This document shows, in pieces, positions 14,714 to 21,236 of a DNA stretch of 21,236 nucleotides (position 1 is the stretch's first letter; each line of letters starts with the position of its first letter). A program made the translations under genes and the position numbers. The DNA comes from Oleidesulfovibrio alaskensis DSM 16109 (GTDB lineage Bacteria > Desulfobacterota > Desulfovibrionia > Desulfovibrionales > Desulfovibrionaceae): NCBI RefSeq assembly GCF_000482745.1, contig NZ_AXWQ01000019.1:1-21236 (forward strand). Reading direction: 5' to 3'. The notes under the pieces are model-generated. The model was not told the DNA's origin. It was given only the letters and a program-made list of their open reading frames with translations, and searched no databases.

Positions 14714-14734
14714 CCCCGCATTAGCGGGGTTTTT
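14714..14734. terminator. terminator hairpin
   Basis: CCCCGC (14714-14719), loop ATTA, GCGGGG (14724-14729), followed by TTTTTC on plus. On minus it is preceded by A-rich sequence and followed by TTTGATTTC, so it may act both ways between the small-gene operon and the Abi gene. Confidence 0.65.
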
Positions 14735-14758
14735 CTTTTTTATCAATGTAAACAACAT

Positions 14759-14792
14759 GCCCCCGTCACAGGAATTGTGGCGGGGGCGTTTT
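14759..14792 (-). terminator. terminator of the C4-linked small-gene operon
   Basis: GCCCCCGTCACA (14759-14770) pairs with TGTGGCGGGGGC (14776-14787) with one G-U pair. It begins three bases past the stop of the last small gene. T-rich tails are present on both sides. Confidence 0.7.
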
Positions 14793-14794
14793 GT

Positions 14795-14980
14795 TTATGT
14801 TCGATTGCTTGCAGGCAGCTGTTCCTGCCTTTCCAGCGTGTCACCGCAGGTATGCAGGTCTGTGGCCAGCAGGGATAGCAGCAGCGAAAGGCCACCCATG
14901 GTTTCGGGTAGGTTGGCGGCCAGCGTGCGCAGGGCTTCGGCGTGTCGGTAGATGCGTTCTATAGGGTCACTGTATGACAT
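14795..14980 (-). CDS. small helical phage protein, last gene of C4-linked operon
   Basis: 61 residues, helical and Leu/Glu-rich (IYRHAEALRTLAANLPETMG, then LLLSLLATDLHTCGDTLERQ). Its ATG at 14980 overlaps the end of the 86-aa gene by 14 bases, with GAGGAG as ribosome site inside that gene. It resembles in style the protein at 4811-5125 in the parallel operon. No function known. The overlap and the terminator right after it support a real gene. Confidence 0.6.
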   Translation of the reverse strand: MSYSDPIERIYRHAEALRTLAANLPETMGGLSLLLSLLATDLHTCGDTLERQEQLPASNRT

Positions 14981-15227
14981 GAGGCGTCTCCTCTTGTGGC
15001 AGGGCGGCCTGCATGCGCTCTACATCCCCCGCTAGCCAATGCAACTGTCGGCTTAGCACGTCCAGATTTATCATATGCAGTTTGTTCTGGTGCAGGGCCA
15101 GCTTCAGCATACGTCTGGTAGTGCTTATCTGTCCGGCCAGATCGGCCAGATCATCTGTCAGCCGCGCTAATCCGGCTATTACGTCCACGGCGTCTTTATA
15201 GATTGGGTTCTGATGGTTGGCACTCAT
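14967..15227 (-). CDS. small helical phage protein in C4-linked operon
   Basis: 86 residues, nearly all helical with heptad-like leucines (VIAGLARLTDDLADLAGQIS, then LKLALHQNKLHMINLDVLSR). Likely a coiled-coil or helical-bundle protein. Its ATG at 15227 overlaps the TGA of the upstream 50-aa gene (ATGA), with GGAGG a few bases before. Part of a four-gene translationally coupled chain. Function unknown. Confidence 0.65.
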   Translation of the reverse strand: MSANHQNPIYKDAVDVIAGLARLTDDLADLAGQISTTRRMLKLALHQNKLHMINLDVLSRQLHWLAGDVERMQAALPQEETPHVIQ

Positions 15228-15376
15228 GCTATGGCCTCCGCAAAAGATGAGTGTGTGTTAACGCGGTGTGGCGTAATGGCTGGATGTGTATTGGCGCATA
15301 CCGCAAAGCCGATACCAGAGCCAGATGTCTGCCACAGAAAAATGGCAAAGAATGAAAAGAGGTTTGCAGCATTCAT
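15224..15376 (-). CDS. 50-residue hydrophobic peptide gene in C4-linked operon
   Basis: A short frame fills the gap between two small genes exactly. It starts with the ATG that overlaps the TGA of the gene at 15373-15639 (ATGA) and ends with a TGA that overlaps the ATG of the gene at 14967-15227. The product begins MNAANLFSFFAIFLWQ, a hydrophobic segment long enough for a membrane helix or signal peptide, followed by a polar C-terminus. In P1 and P4, genes under C4 control include small toxic ones (icd, kil). A toxic membrane peptide here is speculative, but the double ATGA coupling argues that it is translated. Confidence 0.6.
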   Translation of the reverse strand: MNAANLFSFFAIFLWQTSGSGIGFAVCANTHPAITPHRVNTHSSFAEAIA

Positions 15377-15639
15377 GATGCCGCCCCCGTTTGCAGATCT
15401 GCGGCAACGGCGATGATGGTGTCAATAACACCGCATAACAGATTGTCGAAAAGGGGATCGGGGCAGCCGCGCTGCCTGCCGATGTTCAGGTAATCGGCAG
15501 CGGCAATGAGCGCCTGTGCATGAGGCATGGTGGAAGGCTGGGCCGCAGAATGCGCGGCAAGGCCGACCATAGAAGCTGGGCAAGCGGAAACAGCAACGCA
15601 GTGCTGGCTGCCGCTTTCGGGGTGGGTACGCAGTGCCAT
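15373..15639 (-). CDS. small conserved phage protein, paralogue of the 5122-5376 product
   Basis: 88 residues from an ATG at 15639 with an AGGAGA ribosome site. Starts MALRTHPES, then a diverged Ala/Ser-rich linker, then HAQALIAAADYLN, GRQRGCPDPLFDNLL and a C-terminal VIDTI..VAADLQ shared with the paralogue. The strong conservation of both ends against a variable middle suggests two functional parts. It is first in a four-gene operon, about 48 bases downstream of C4-like copy 3. Function unknown; early phage or satellite control is inferred from context. Confidence 0.7.
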   Translation of the reverse strand: MALRTHPESGSQHCVAVSACPASMVGLAAHSAAQPSTMPHAQALIAAADYLNIGRQRGCPDPLFDNLLCGVIDTIIAVAADLQTGAAS

Positions 15640-15686
15640 AAGGCATCTCCTAGTGATTGTTCAATTGGCAGGCTCGATTATGAGGA

Positions 15687-15764
15687 CTGCCGGGAGCTGA
15701 ACACCGCACTAGGTCGGCGGGCGTATTTCCCTTGCGGGTATTGTATTAGCCGCACTCCCGGCAG
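15687..15764 (-). ncRNA. C4-like antisense RNA element, copy 3
   Basis: The strongest of the three copies: CTGCCGGGAG (15687-15696) pairs perfectly over 10 bp with CTCCCGGCAG (15755-15764). An inner CCGCA pairs with TGCGG. It shares AACACCG, GGCGG, TTTCCC and GGGTATTGTAT with the copies at 5432 and 5763, but the flanks differ. It precedes the paralogous small-gene operon in the same orientation and distance. Assigned to C4 from architecture and memory of the class; needs a covariance-model test. Confidence 0.55.
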
Positions 15765-15965
15765 CAAAGTTCGTGGAATGTTTTGGATGCACCTTTGGTA
15801 ATGACGAAAGCACGGTTCCGCAAGGGTGCAGGTGCACCAAAAGGACCAGCTTTCCCCTTTCAAAGGGCATAAAAAAGCCACGGCTGACGGGCGTGATAGC
15901 CGCCTAGTGTTATTGTAGGTGTGTTCAGCACCTAAGGATAAATTGACCTATATGGGGTTGGTGTG
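15765..15965. other. non-coding gap between C4-like element and gajB end
   Basis: No gene seen. It includes an imperfect inverted repeat (TTTTGGATGCACC at 15781-15793 against GGTGCACCAAAA at 15831-15842) and a short hairpin TAGGTG/CACCTA at 15916-15934, close to the gajB stop. Either could act as a weak terminator or as a control site of the C4-linked promoter. Confidence 0.4.
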
Positions 15966-17636
15966 TCAAGGGGCCACTGCTCTTGCATAGTCTAAATACT
16001 CTTGCTGTGGAGTCCTAACCTCACTCCATCGATTACGTTGGTACGCAGTTAGTCCTGTAGGACATTCTCTTTGTAAACAATATGTAAGGGTTAGTCTGTT
16101 TTTTGCTCTTGATACCCCAACAAAGTAAGTACACAAGTTTTCATTTCTATTGTCGCCCCAGAACGTTTCTTCTTCAATTGATTGTATTATAACTGCTTCG
16201 AATTCAAGGCCTTTAGCTTTGTGTATAGTGAGCAGTCTTACTGCAGCGATTTCTCCTCCAGCACGGAGCGTGTCAATAAAGCTATAACCATTTATGAGAG
16301 AACTTCGTATAACATCCTGAGTTTGGGTGATGATTTCTTGAAGGCGAGCCTCTTTTTGGTACTCATGTGAGAGCATAGCTAGACGCGAATTTGTTAACGT
16401 GCTGAGTAACTCGTTTACTAGCTGCCATTTAGTATCAAAATTCATATAGTTTTCAGGTGATAACTTGATGCGCTCGGTGTTTTTATTGATTAGCGCCTTG
16501 ATGACACTTGATAACTGCTTTGACTCATCGCTATTTTCTAGTGTGTTGAGCATACTAGAAAAACGCGTCCATGCTTGTGGTTCCCTTTCACCAAACAATA
16601 TCAGAAGGTAATCAATGATGATAATGCACACGGGTTGCTGCATAAGGTCCTGTGTTGCATATTCTTCACGAAATGGAATGTTATTTTCGACAAGCTTGGT
16701 AATTACTTTCTGCAGAAATTGCCGTGGTTGATTGCGAACAAGTATAGCGATTTCGCTAATTGGTATCCCTTCATCGATCCACTTTTGGATTTGGTCTCGA
16801 ATGAAGCTCGCTTCCGCGTCGCAGTTTGGACACTCAACTATTGCAATCTCCCCATCGTCACTTTCTTCCTCTAACTCTCTGGCAGCTTCTGGCTCAAGTG
16901 AACGTACTATTTCGTTTTGCATTCTTTGGAGACGCATTTGCGATCTATAGTTGAAGTATAGTCTTGTTACAGTAGTATTAAAATCATGATGGAAATGGTT
17001 AAAGACACCTTCAAGAGCATTTGCCCATCCCATGATTCTTTGTTTGATATCGCCTACGGCAATAATACGAGCATTACTTGTTGAAAAGGCAAGCTTTAGA
17101 AGATGATATTGCCTGTCTGTGCAGTCTTGAAATTCATCTAAAAAAATATCTGTATATGTGGCTTGTAATGCTTTTATAGCATAACTACAGTTTTCTAAAA
17201 TAGAAATTGCAAGAGGCAAAAAGTCATCATAAGTAATTTGCTTGTTTGTTACTCTAACATCACCGATGGTATAATCAGGGTCAAGAGCATCAAGTCCTGT
17301 TAGTGCGGGACGGAATTTGTCAATTAGCATTAAAGAAAAAGCATGGAATGTATAACTGTCGAAACGCCTCGCAAGCTGAAGTCCACTTCTTTTTTTTACC
17401 CGATCCTTTAAATTTTTACTCGCATCAGCTTTAAAAGAAATTGCCAAGATGCGTCTAGGATAGGGCGTTGTTCCTGTGCGAAGCAGAAAATCTGCCCTTT
17501 GAGCGAGGACTTCTGTTTTTCCTGCCCCAGGTCCTGCTGTGACAAGTAAATTCCGATCTGAAAAAGTGGCAGCGTTATGTGCATTAGGCTCTAATTGTTC
17601 TATGCCAATGGGGCGCCATTCTTCTGGTTTAATCAC
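15966..17636 (-). CDS. gajB: Gabija defence protein GajB, UvrD-like helicase
   Basis: 556 residues, superfamily 1A helicase: Walker A TAGPGAGKTEVLAQRA (residues 33-48), motif II FLDEFQD (165-171), motif III GDIKQRI (195-201), motif IV region YFNYRSQMRLQRM, motif V LLTIHKAKGLEFEAVII and motif VI YFVGVSRAKNRLTLTY. In Gabija, GajB partners the GajA nuclease and is thought to sense nucleotide depletion or DNA ends during infection. It starts with GTG at 17636, overlapping the GajA stop by four bases (GTGA), so the two are translationally coupled in the order A then B as in known systems. Slightly longer than the 494-residue Bacillus GajB. All helicase motifs look intact. Confidence 0.92.
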   Translation of the reverse strand: MIKPEEWRPIGIEQLEPNAHNAATFSDRNLLVTAGPGAGKTEVLAQRADFLLRTGTTPYPRRILAISFKADASKNLKDRVKKRSGLQLARRFDSYTFHAFSLMLIDKFRPALTGLDALDPDYTIGDVRVTNKQITYDDFLPLAISILENCSYAIKALQATYTDIFLDEFQDCTDRQYHLLKLAFSTSNARIIAVGDIKQRIMGWANALEGVFNHFHHDFNTTVTRLYFNYRSQMRLQRMQNEIVRSLEPEAARELEEESDDGEIAIVECPNCDAEASFIRDQIQKWIDEGIPISEIAILVRNQPRQFLQKVITKLVENNIPFREEYATQDLMQQPVCIIIIDYLLILFGEREPQAWTRFSSMLNTLENSDESKQLSSVIKALINKNTERIKLSPENYMNFDTKWQLVNELLSTLTNSRLAMLSHEYQKEARLQEIITQTQDVIRSSLINGYSFIDTLRAGGEIAAVRLLTIHKAKGLEFEAVIIQSIEEETFWGDNRNENLCTYFVGVSRAKNRLTLTYCLQRECPTGLTAYQRNRWSEVRTPQQEYLDYARAVAP

Positions 17637-19579
17637 TCTGGGATCCCCCCTAATAGTGATTGTACTTTTGCTATTAATATTTCCAGAGCCTCGGGCATGT
17701 GTGTTGCTAGCTCTTCATCTGTGAGCTTGGCTAAAGCCTGTAGATGGGCAGCGGGCTTGCTCCCCAGCTTGAAGAGCTTGTGATATTGAGCAAACAGTGC
17801 TTTTTGTGACGTAGAATATTGCTCCAAGCAGGAGTACCTCTTGCCCAAAACTGATTTTATTGTAGTTTGACTTGGTTCTTCCAAACCCTCTATGTTTTCT
17901 ATTCCATAAGCTGAAGAGAATTGTTCAAGCATTAAAAAGTCAAGGTCTAAGGGTGTGGAGTAGAAAATGTTTGAACGTGTAAAACATGTGAGAAGGCCAT
18001 CTTGTGGATTTTTTGATACACAATCCAGAATGTGAAAATATTTTTCTTGCCAAGCCTCGGTGGCATCTCTAGGGACTGCTTGGCAAAGATAAGACTCTGG
18101 ACTGTACTCTTCCATTTTATCATACGCATAGTGAAGCCTTCCCCATCCCCCTTGGTAGCGTCCAACATCTAAGTCAAGCAATGTGACAAATGGAATTTCT
18201 AACCCCGTCAGCAGCCGCCAAAAATGATTTACGTGACGGCCCCCTAATGGTGCGATTACAACTCCTGCGTGGTCTACTGGCATTCCTTTTGCCTGAAATA
18301 GCTTTGGAAGAACTATAAGTTCACTGTCTCCTTCGCCAAGAACCACAAGCCTTGCAAAGAATACCTCTGGGTAAGCCATTACTGCTTGTCTCACAAACTT
18401 GTGAGCTTCGTCTGTGTTAGGCGGTAAAGTTACTGTTTTAACAGTAGCTGTTCGCTCAGGGCTTAAACGAAGGTACCGTATTTGTTCAGGCGTAATGCGT
18501 TTTAAAATGGATGGTGCATGCGTTGCTATGATTGACTGGGAGGTGTCTTGTTTCCCTAAAGAATGAAGGGCGTTAATAATTCTACCGAGGTAGTGAGGTG
18601 CTAAGCTGTTTTCAGGTTCCTCCACAGCGAGGATGGTAAAAACTGCGGGGTGTAGCTTGTCTGTATTGACGTTTGTAACTTGTTGAGAAAGTGCGGCTTG
18701 TCCAAAGTTATGTGCTGCAAGGACAAGAGCAATATACAGAAGTGATTTTTGCCCGTCACTAAGACGTGAAAATGGTATACTGGCTTGCCCATGGGCTGGG
18801 CTGAAGTGGATGTTTATGTGGCGTAAAAAAGATTCAATATCGTTAGATCCAAAGCTAAGTTGGGGATCTTTAAAAAAATTCCCTCGGTGGACAGCTTGCC
18901 AGTAACGCTCAAGAGTCTGATTAAAACAAGAAATAGTTGTGTTTTCTGCAAGACAACCTGCGGCACTGCACGCGAGGTCATTAACATTTTGCTGCTGCCC
19001 GTCCCATCTGGTTGCACGAAGGATTCTTCCAAGTAGTGTATTTATTCCATAAGCGATATGAGATGCAGGATCTCGTCGAGCAGGAAGGTAATGTAGTTGG
19101 ATGTCATTTCTATCAAGTTTGCTTACTGGAAATTTTTCATAGCTACTATCGTTTATTACTCTTGTAACATACGATAAGTTAGCTTCAATCTCTCCCAGTT
19201 GGTTGATCTCTGCTTCAAGCCTGTAACGTACTGTCGGAGGCAGATCGGGGGCTTCGAGTCGCATATGCCTGAATTGTGATGCTATTGGGTTTTCAGAAAA
19301 CAAATCATCCAATTCAAGTTCATGAAATCTAAAATCCGCCTCTATCCAAAATTGGTTATTAGATTCATCTAAGTTTTCACTATTGGATACATGGAAATCT
19401 GATTTTTGGATTTTTCTGAGGGCTGGATCAAAAGCAAACATTCTGCTTAAAGCTTGGAGCACAGCAGTTTTGCCAGCACCATTAGGGCCAATCAGTGCAG
19501 TCACTTTTTCAAAAGAAACTGTGGTTGGCGCTGGACCAAAGCACTGAAAGTTTGAAATACGAAGGCATTCGAGTTTCAT
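17633..19579 (-). CDS. gajA: Gabija defence protein GajA, OLD-family ATPase/TOPRIM nuclease
   Basis: 648 residues. An ABC-type ATPase half has Walker A GPNGAGKT (31-38), signature LSDGQKS (273-279), Walker B ILAVEEPE (316-323) and a His switch ATHAPSIL (352-359). The TOPRIM half has VVLGEGDSE (412-420, catalytic Glu416) and LLDLDVG with Asp469 and Asp471. In the family GajA nicks specific DNA sites when nucleotide pools fall during infection, and assembles with GajB. Start ATG at 19579 has a GGGGGA ribosome site. Lone OLD nucleases exist, but the directly coupled UvrD-like gene identifies Gabija. Lower GC than the phage structural genes suggests separate acquisition. No residue loss seen. Confidence 0.93.
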   Translation of the reverse strand: MKLECLRISNFQCFGPAPTTVSFEKVTALIGPNGAGKTAVLQALSRMFAFDPALRKIQKSDFHVSNSENLDESNNQFWIEADFRFHELELDDLFSENPIASQFRHMRLEAPDLPPTVRYRLEAEINQLGEIEANLSYVTRVINDSSYEKFPVSKLDRNDIQLHYLPARRDPASHIAYGINTLLGRILRATRWDGQQQNVNDLACSAAGCLAENTTISCFNQTLERYWQAVHRGNFFKDPQLSFGSNDIESFLRHINIHFSPAHGQASIPFSRLSDGQKSLLYIALVLAAHNFGQAALSQQVTNVNTDKLHPAVFTILAVEEPENSLAPHYLGRIINALHSLGKQDTSQSIIATHAPSILKRITPEQIRYLRLSPERTATVKTVTLPPNTDEAHKFVRQAVMAYPEVFFARLVVLGEGDSELIVLPKLFQAKGMPVDHAGVVIAPLGGRHVNHFWRLLTGLEIPFVTLLDLDVGRYQGGWGRLHYAYDKMEEYSPESYLCQAVPRDATEAWQEKYFHILDCVSKNPQDGLLTCFTRSNIFYSTPLDLDFLMLEQFSSAYGIENIEGLEEPSQTTIKSVLGKRYSCLEQYSTSQKALFAQYHKLFKLGSKPAAHLQALAKLTDEELATHMPEALEILIAKVQSLLGGIPE

Positions 19580-19789
19580 TCTGTCCCCCTGTATTGGTTG
19601 CTGCGTAGTTAATACTAGGTTTTTTTATCCTGCTGCTGCGAGTACTCATACCTCTCTCTTTCAGTGAGAGCAATAGTTAAACAATTGATAGCTGTTGGAT
19701 GTATAGAGTGATTTTTAAAAGCCCCCTACCTTCAAGGTGACGGGGCTTTTTTTATGGGCAGGGGAGAATGTTTTCTTCCATTGCGGGGT
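19580..19789. other. leader region of gajA
   Basis: No gene. It should contain the gajA promoter; I see candidate -10 sequences (TAGTAT, TATTAA on the minus strand near 19605-19620) but no convincing -35. A small inverted repeat CTCTC/GAGAG lies near 19653-19670. Confidence 0.4.
19717..19752 (+). terminator. terminator hairpin upstream of gajA
   Basis: AAAAGCCCC...TACCTT, loop, AAGGT...GGGGCTTTTTTT forms a stem with a T7 tail on plus; on minus the stem is followed by TTTTAAAAATC. It would isolate the Gabija operon from leftward transcription of the primase region. Confidence 0.75.
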
Positions 19790-20106
19790 GGGGGGTATCG
19801 GAAAGAGGTAACAAAGGTAACAAGACGAAATGTTGAGTTTTTAAAACAGTTATTTCATGGTGTTATGTTTCAAAATCTTGTTACCTCAAAAAGGTAACAA
19901 AAGGTAACGGATAAAGTAACAATCAATAAATACAGACAGTTATTGTTTCGCTAAAAAGTTAGAGGAGGTTACAAATAAAGGTAACATTGTTACTCTTTGT
20001 TACCTTTTTGAGGTAACAAAAAAAATGAATGTAATATGCTGTATATATTACTATAAATTTTTAAATATTGCTTTGTTACCTTTGTTACCTCTTTCCGATA
20101 CCCCCC
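19790..20106. repeat. 317-bp palindromic cluster of GGTAAC iterons, candidate replication origin
   Basis: The ends (19790-19823 and 20073-20106) are perfect 34-bp inverted repeats running GGGGGGTATCGG, AAAGAGG, then TAACAAAGG and TAACAA. Inside, two smaller palindromes of TTGTTACCT...AGGTAACAA lie near 19878-19898 and 19998-20018, themselves inverted to one another. In total ten exact GGTAAC/GTTACC words plus variants occur in an AT-rich core. P4-type phages use GGTGAACA iterons at ori and crr for their primase-helicase, and here the iterons lie next to a primase-helicase 3' end. Origin or crr-like function is inferred; another reading is a foldback mobile element. Confidence 0.6.
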
Positions 20107-20261
20107 TTTGCTTGGAATTTTTTTGTACGTAACGCGTGCGCATGTACGCGCGTATGATGCGCGTGCTGTATGTGGCATTATCCTGATTTGATTATGTTTG
20201 CTGCTGTGTGGTCTGGCGCTGGGACGTTTTTCCTACGTACCATTACTGTATGGGAGCCATA

Positions 20262-20293
20262 AAAAAAGCCGGAGGATGTCTCCGGCTTTTTTG
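20262..20293. terminator. bidirectional terminator after the primase remnant
   Basis: AAAAAAGCCGGAG, loop, CTCCGGCTTTTTT: a near-perfect stem with A and T runs on both sides, 10 bases past the stop of the leftward primase remnant. Confidence 0.85.
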
Positions 20294-20303
20294 AGAAGGG
20301 GGC

Positions 20304-20843
20304 TTATTTCTCAAACACCCAGCACTTGATGGGTTTATCCAACAGCTTTGAACGGATAGTCTTATTGGCCCCTATCAACTTGTGGCGCCGGGAGTGGGGC
20401 AGCAGCTTTTTCAGCAACGGCATATCCAGAAGGGGTTGGTTGCTTTTTTGCGATGCCTCGCGGAACTGGTTCAGGTTTAGGGCTATCTGGCTTGGCTCCG
20501 GAGAGTGGTTCAGGTTGTTCAGCGTGTCGCTGGTGCGTTCCGAAGATATGTAGTCGTAAATCTCCCAGAACTGCTCCACGATGGGATGGTCAGAGGCCAT
20601 ACGGTTTTCTCGTGCTTTGGCCCGTTCCAGCAGATAGCTGGTCAGCCCTTCCTGCAGGCGGGGCTTCATGGTGGGAAAGAGCAATTGCAGAGCATGGCCA
20701 CAGGCGGCAACCTGTGCATGGTTCTTGATGATTCGCTCATTCCTTAGCCCGCTTTGCAGGTATTCGGCCTCTATGCGGTCAAAGGCTGTCAGGTAATGCT
20801 GCAGAATGGCTTCTTGGGCTATGACAGAGTCAGAAACGCCATA
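20304..20843 (-). pseudogene. phage primase-helicase, C-terminal fragment
   Basis: About 180 residues that I recognise as the tail of a P4-alpha/D5-like or TOPRIM-type phage primase-helicase: a helical block (AILQHYLTAFDRIEAEYLQ), KNHAQVAACGHALQLLF, DHPIVEQFWEIYDYI, LNHSPEPSQIALNLNQF and a final SRRHKLIGANKTIRSK...KCWVFEK. The primase, ATPase and helicase core are absent. Upstream of about 20843 the same frame reads through anti-sense of formyltransferase sequence, so the start at 20957 is not the natural one. This is a deletion remnant; it may be untranslated. It is adjacent to iterons that a full protein of this class could have bound. Confidence 0.65.
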
Positions 20844-21174
20844 TGGGATCACGCATGGCCAGCGTCCAGTGGATTGCGTTACGCCCGCGGTGCCTTGGGA
20901 GCAGCGACGGGTGATAGGCGAGAATCCCGTGTCGGGCTTTGAGTAAAGCCCCCGCACCGATATAACGATGGCAGTGGGCTGCCACCATGAGGTCGCAGTG
21001 CGGCAGATGCTTAAGGTTTGGTATGACCGGAACCCCCGTGTGTTTTAGGGCAAGCATAAAGCGGTCATCAGTTTTTTCCGGTGAAGCGGCCACAATACTA
21101 AGGGCCGGTATTCTGCCTAGCGCGTGCAAAACCTCTGTGGCCAACCAGCCTTGTCCTAAGATGGCCACCTTCAT
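20830..21174 (-). pseudogene. formyltransferase, N-terminal fragment
   Basis: 114 residues from an ATG at 21174. It starts with a nucleotide-fold strand MKVAILGQGWLATEVL and has the formyl-transfer motif YHPSLLPRHRGRNAIHW (residues 87-103). The usual Asn two places before the His is Ala here, as in some phage or sugar formyltransferases. The frame breaks at about residue 110 (MRDP), where primase sequence begins, so the catalytic Asp region is lost. Members move a formyl group from formyl-tetrahydrofolate to tRNA, sugars or other amines. Its ATG overlaps the TGA of the gene before it, showing an operon. Probably inactive. Confidence 0.75.
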
Positions 21175-21236
21175 GGGCGATCTCCCATGTAGCGAAAGCC
21201 CTGTACCGCCCGGAAGTGACCTCCATAACCCGATTT
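21171..21236 (-). CDS. C-terminal end of an unidentified upstream gene
   Basis: Only the last 21 codons are in the window, reading GGHFRAVQGFRYMGDRP before a TGA that overlaps the formyltransferase ATG (ATGA). Open to the window edge and translationally coupled to the next gene. Too short to identify. Confidence 0.45.
   Translation of the reverse strand, partial: KSGYGGHFRAVQGFRYMGDRP

Noticed and set aside
18814..19032. Short leftward frames within gajA
   Set aside because: They lie in another frame inside the gajA coding sequence, which carries all expected motifs.
19790..20106. CRISPR array
   Set aside because: The repeats are short, inverted in both directions and irregularly spaced, without uniform unique spacers.
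19990..20178. A 62-codon leftward frame in the iteron region
   Set aside because: It is read mostly from the GGTAAC repeats and AT-rich core; no ribosome site and no operon fit.

Overview
The window is an accessory, phage-dominated stretch of what is most likely a Desulfovibrionaceae chromosome. That placement is an inference from the style of the Mu-like and P2-like genes, the small 2[4Fe-4S] ferredoxin and the moderately high GC backbone. No rRNA, tRNA or CRISPR array is visible.

Layout. (1) Positions 1 to about 4190 hold the control end of a Mu-like transposable prophage. A leftward early operon (149-aa protein, small HTH protein, 64-aa protein, MuA-type transposase cut by the window edge) diverges from a rightward XRE-type repressor and a membrane protein. 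Beyond these lie three copies of a short motif that may be the transposase sites of the phage end. (2) About 4300-11627 is a P2-like relic. It keeps the P2 architecture of terminase and portal (rightward) divergent from scaffold/protease and major capsid (leftward). However, the capsid gene is fused in frame to the tail of a baseplate-spike (gpV-like) gene, and the portal gene is cut to a third of its length. Its left part carries two copies of a C4-like structured RNA element, a two-gene coupled operon and an AT-rich membrane-protein gene. (3) 11551-13056 is a leftward pair, an AP-endonuclease/xylose-isomerase-type TIM barrel and a HIT-family protein, bracketed by 75-bp direct repeats. It is followed by a small exported protein and a ferredoxin. 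(4) 13944-20303 is a second phage or satellite segment, all leftward. It contains an Abi_2/HEPN abortive-infection-type protein, four tiny translationally coupled phage genes behind a third C4-like element, and a complete Gabija system (gajA-gajB). Upstream of gajA lies a 317-bp palindromic cluster of GGTAAC iterons. (5) 20304-21236 is a deletion junction joining the 3' end of a phage primase-helicase gene to the 5' part of a formyltransferase gene.

How it fits together. The P2-like parts no longer look able to make a phage. The cargo (Gabija, Abi, the membrane protein, the TIM barrel/HIT pair) looks intact. The C4-like RNAs, the iteron cluster and the primase remnant resemble P4-type control and replication modules. 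One reading is that one or two P2/P4-type elements have decayed into a defence island, with a Mu-like phage inserted beside or into it. The most solid functional call is Gabija. The most curious structural ones are the capsid-spike fusion, the three C4-like elements with duplicated operons, the repeat-bracketed TIM/HIT cassette and the iteron palindrome.
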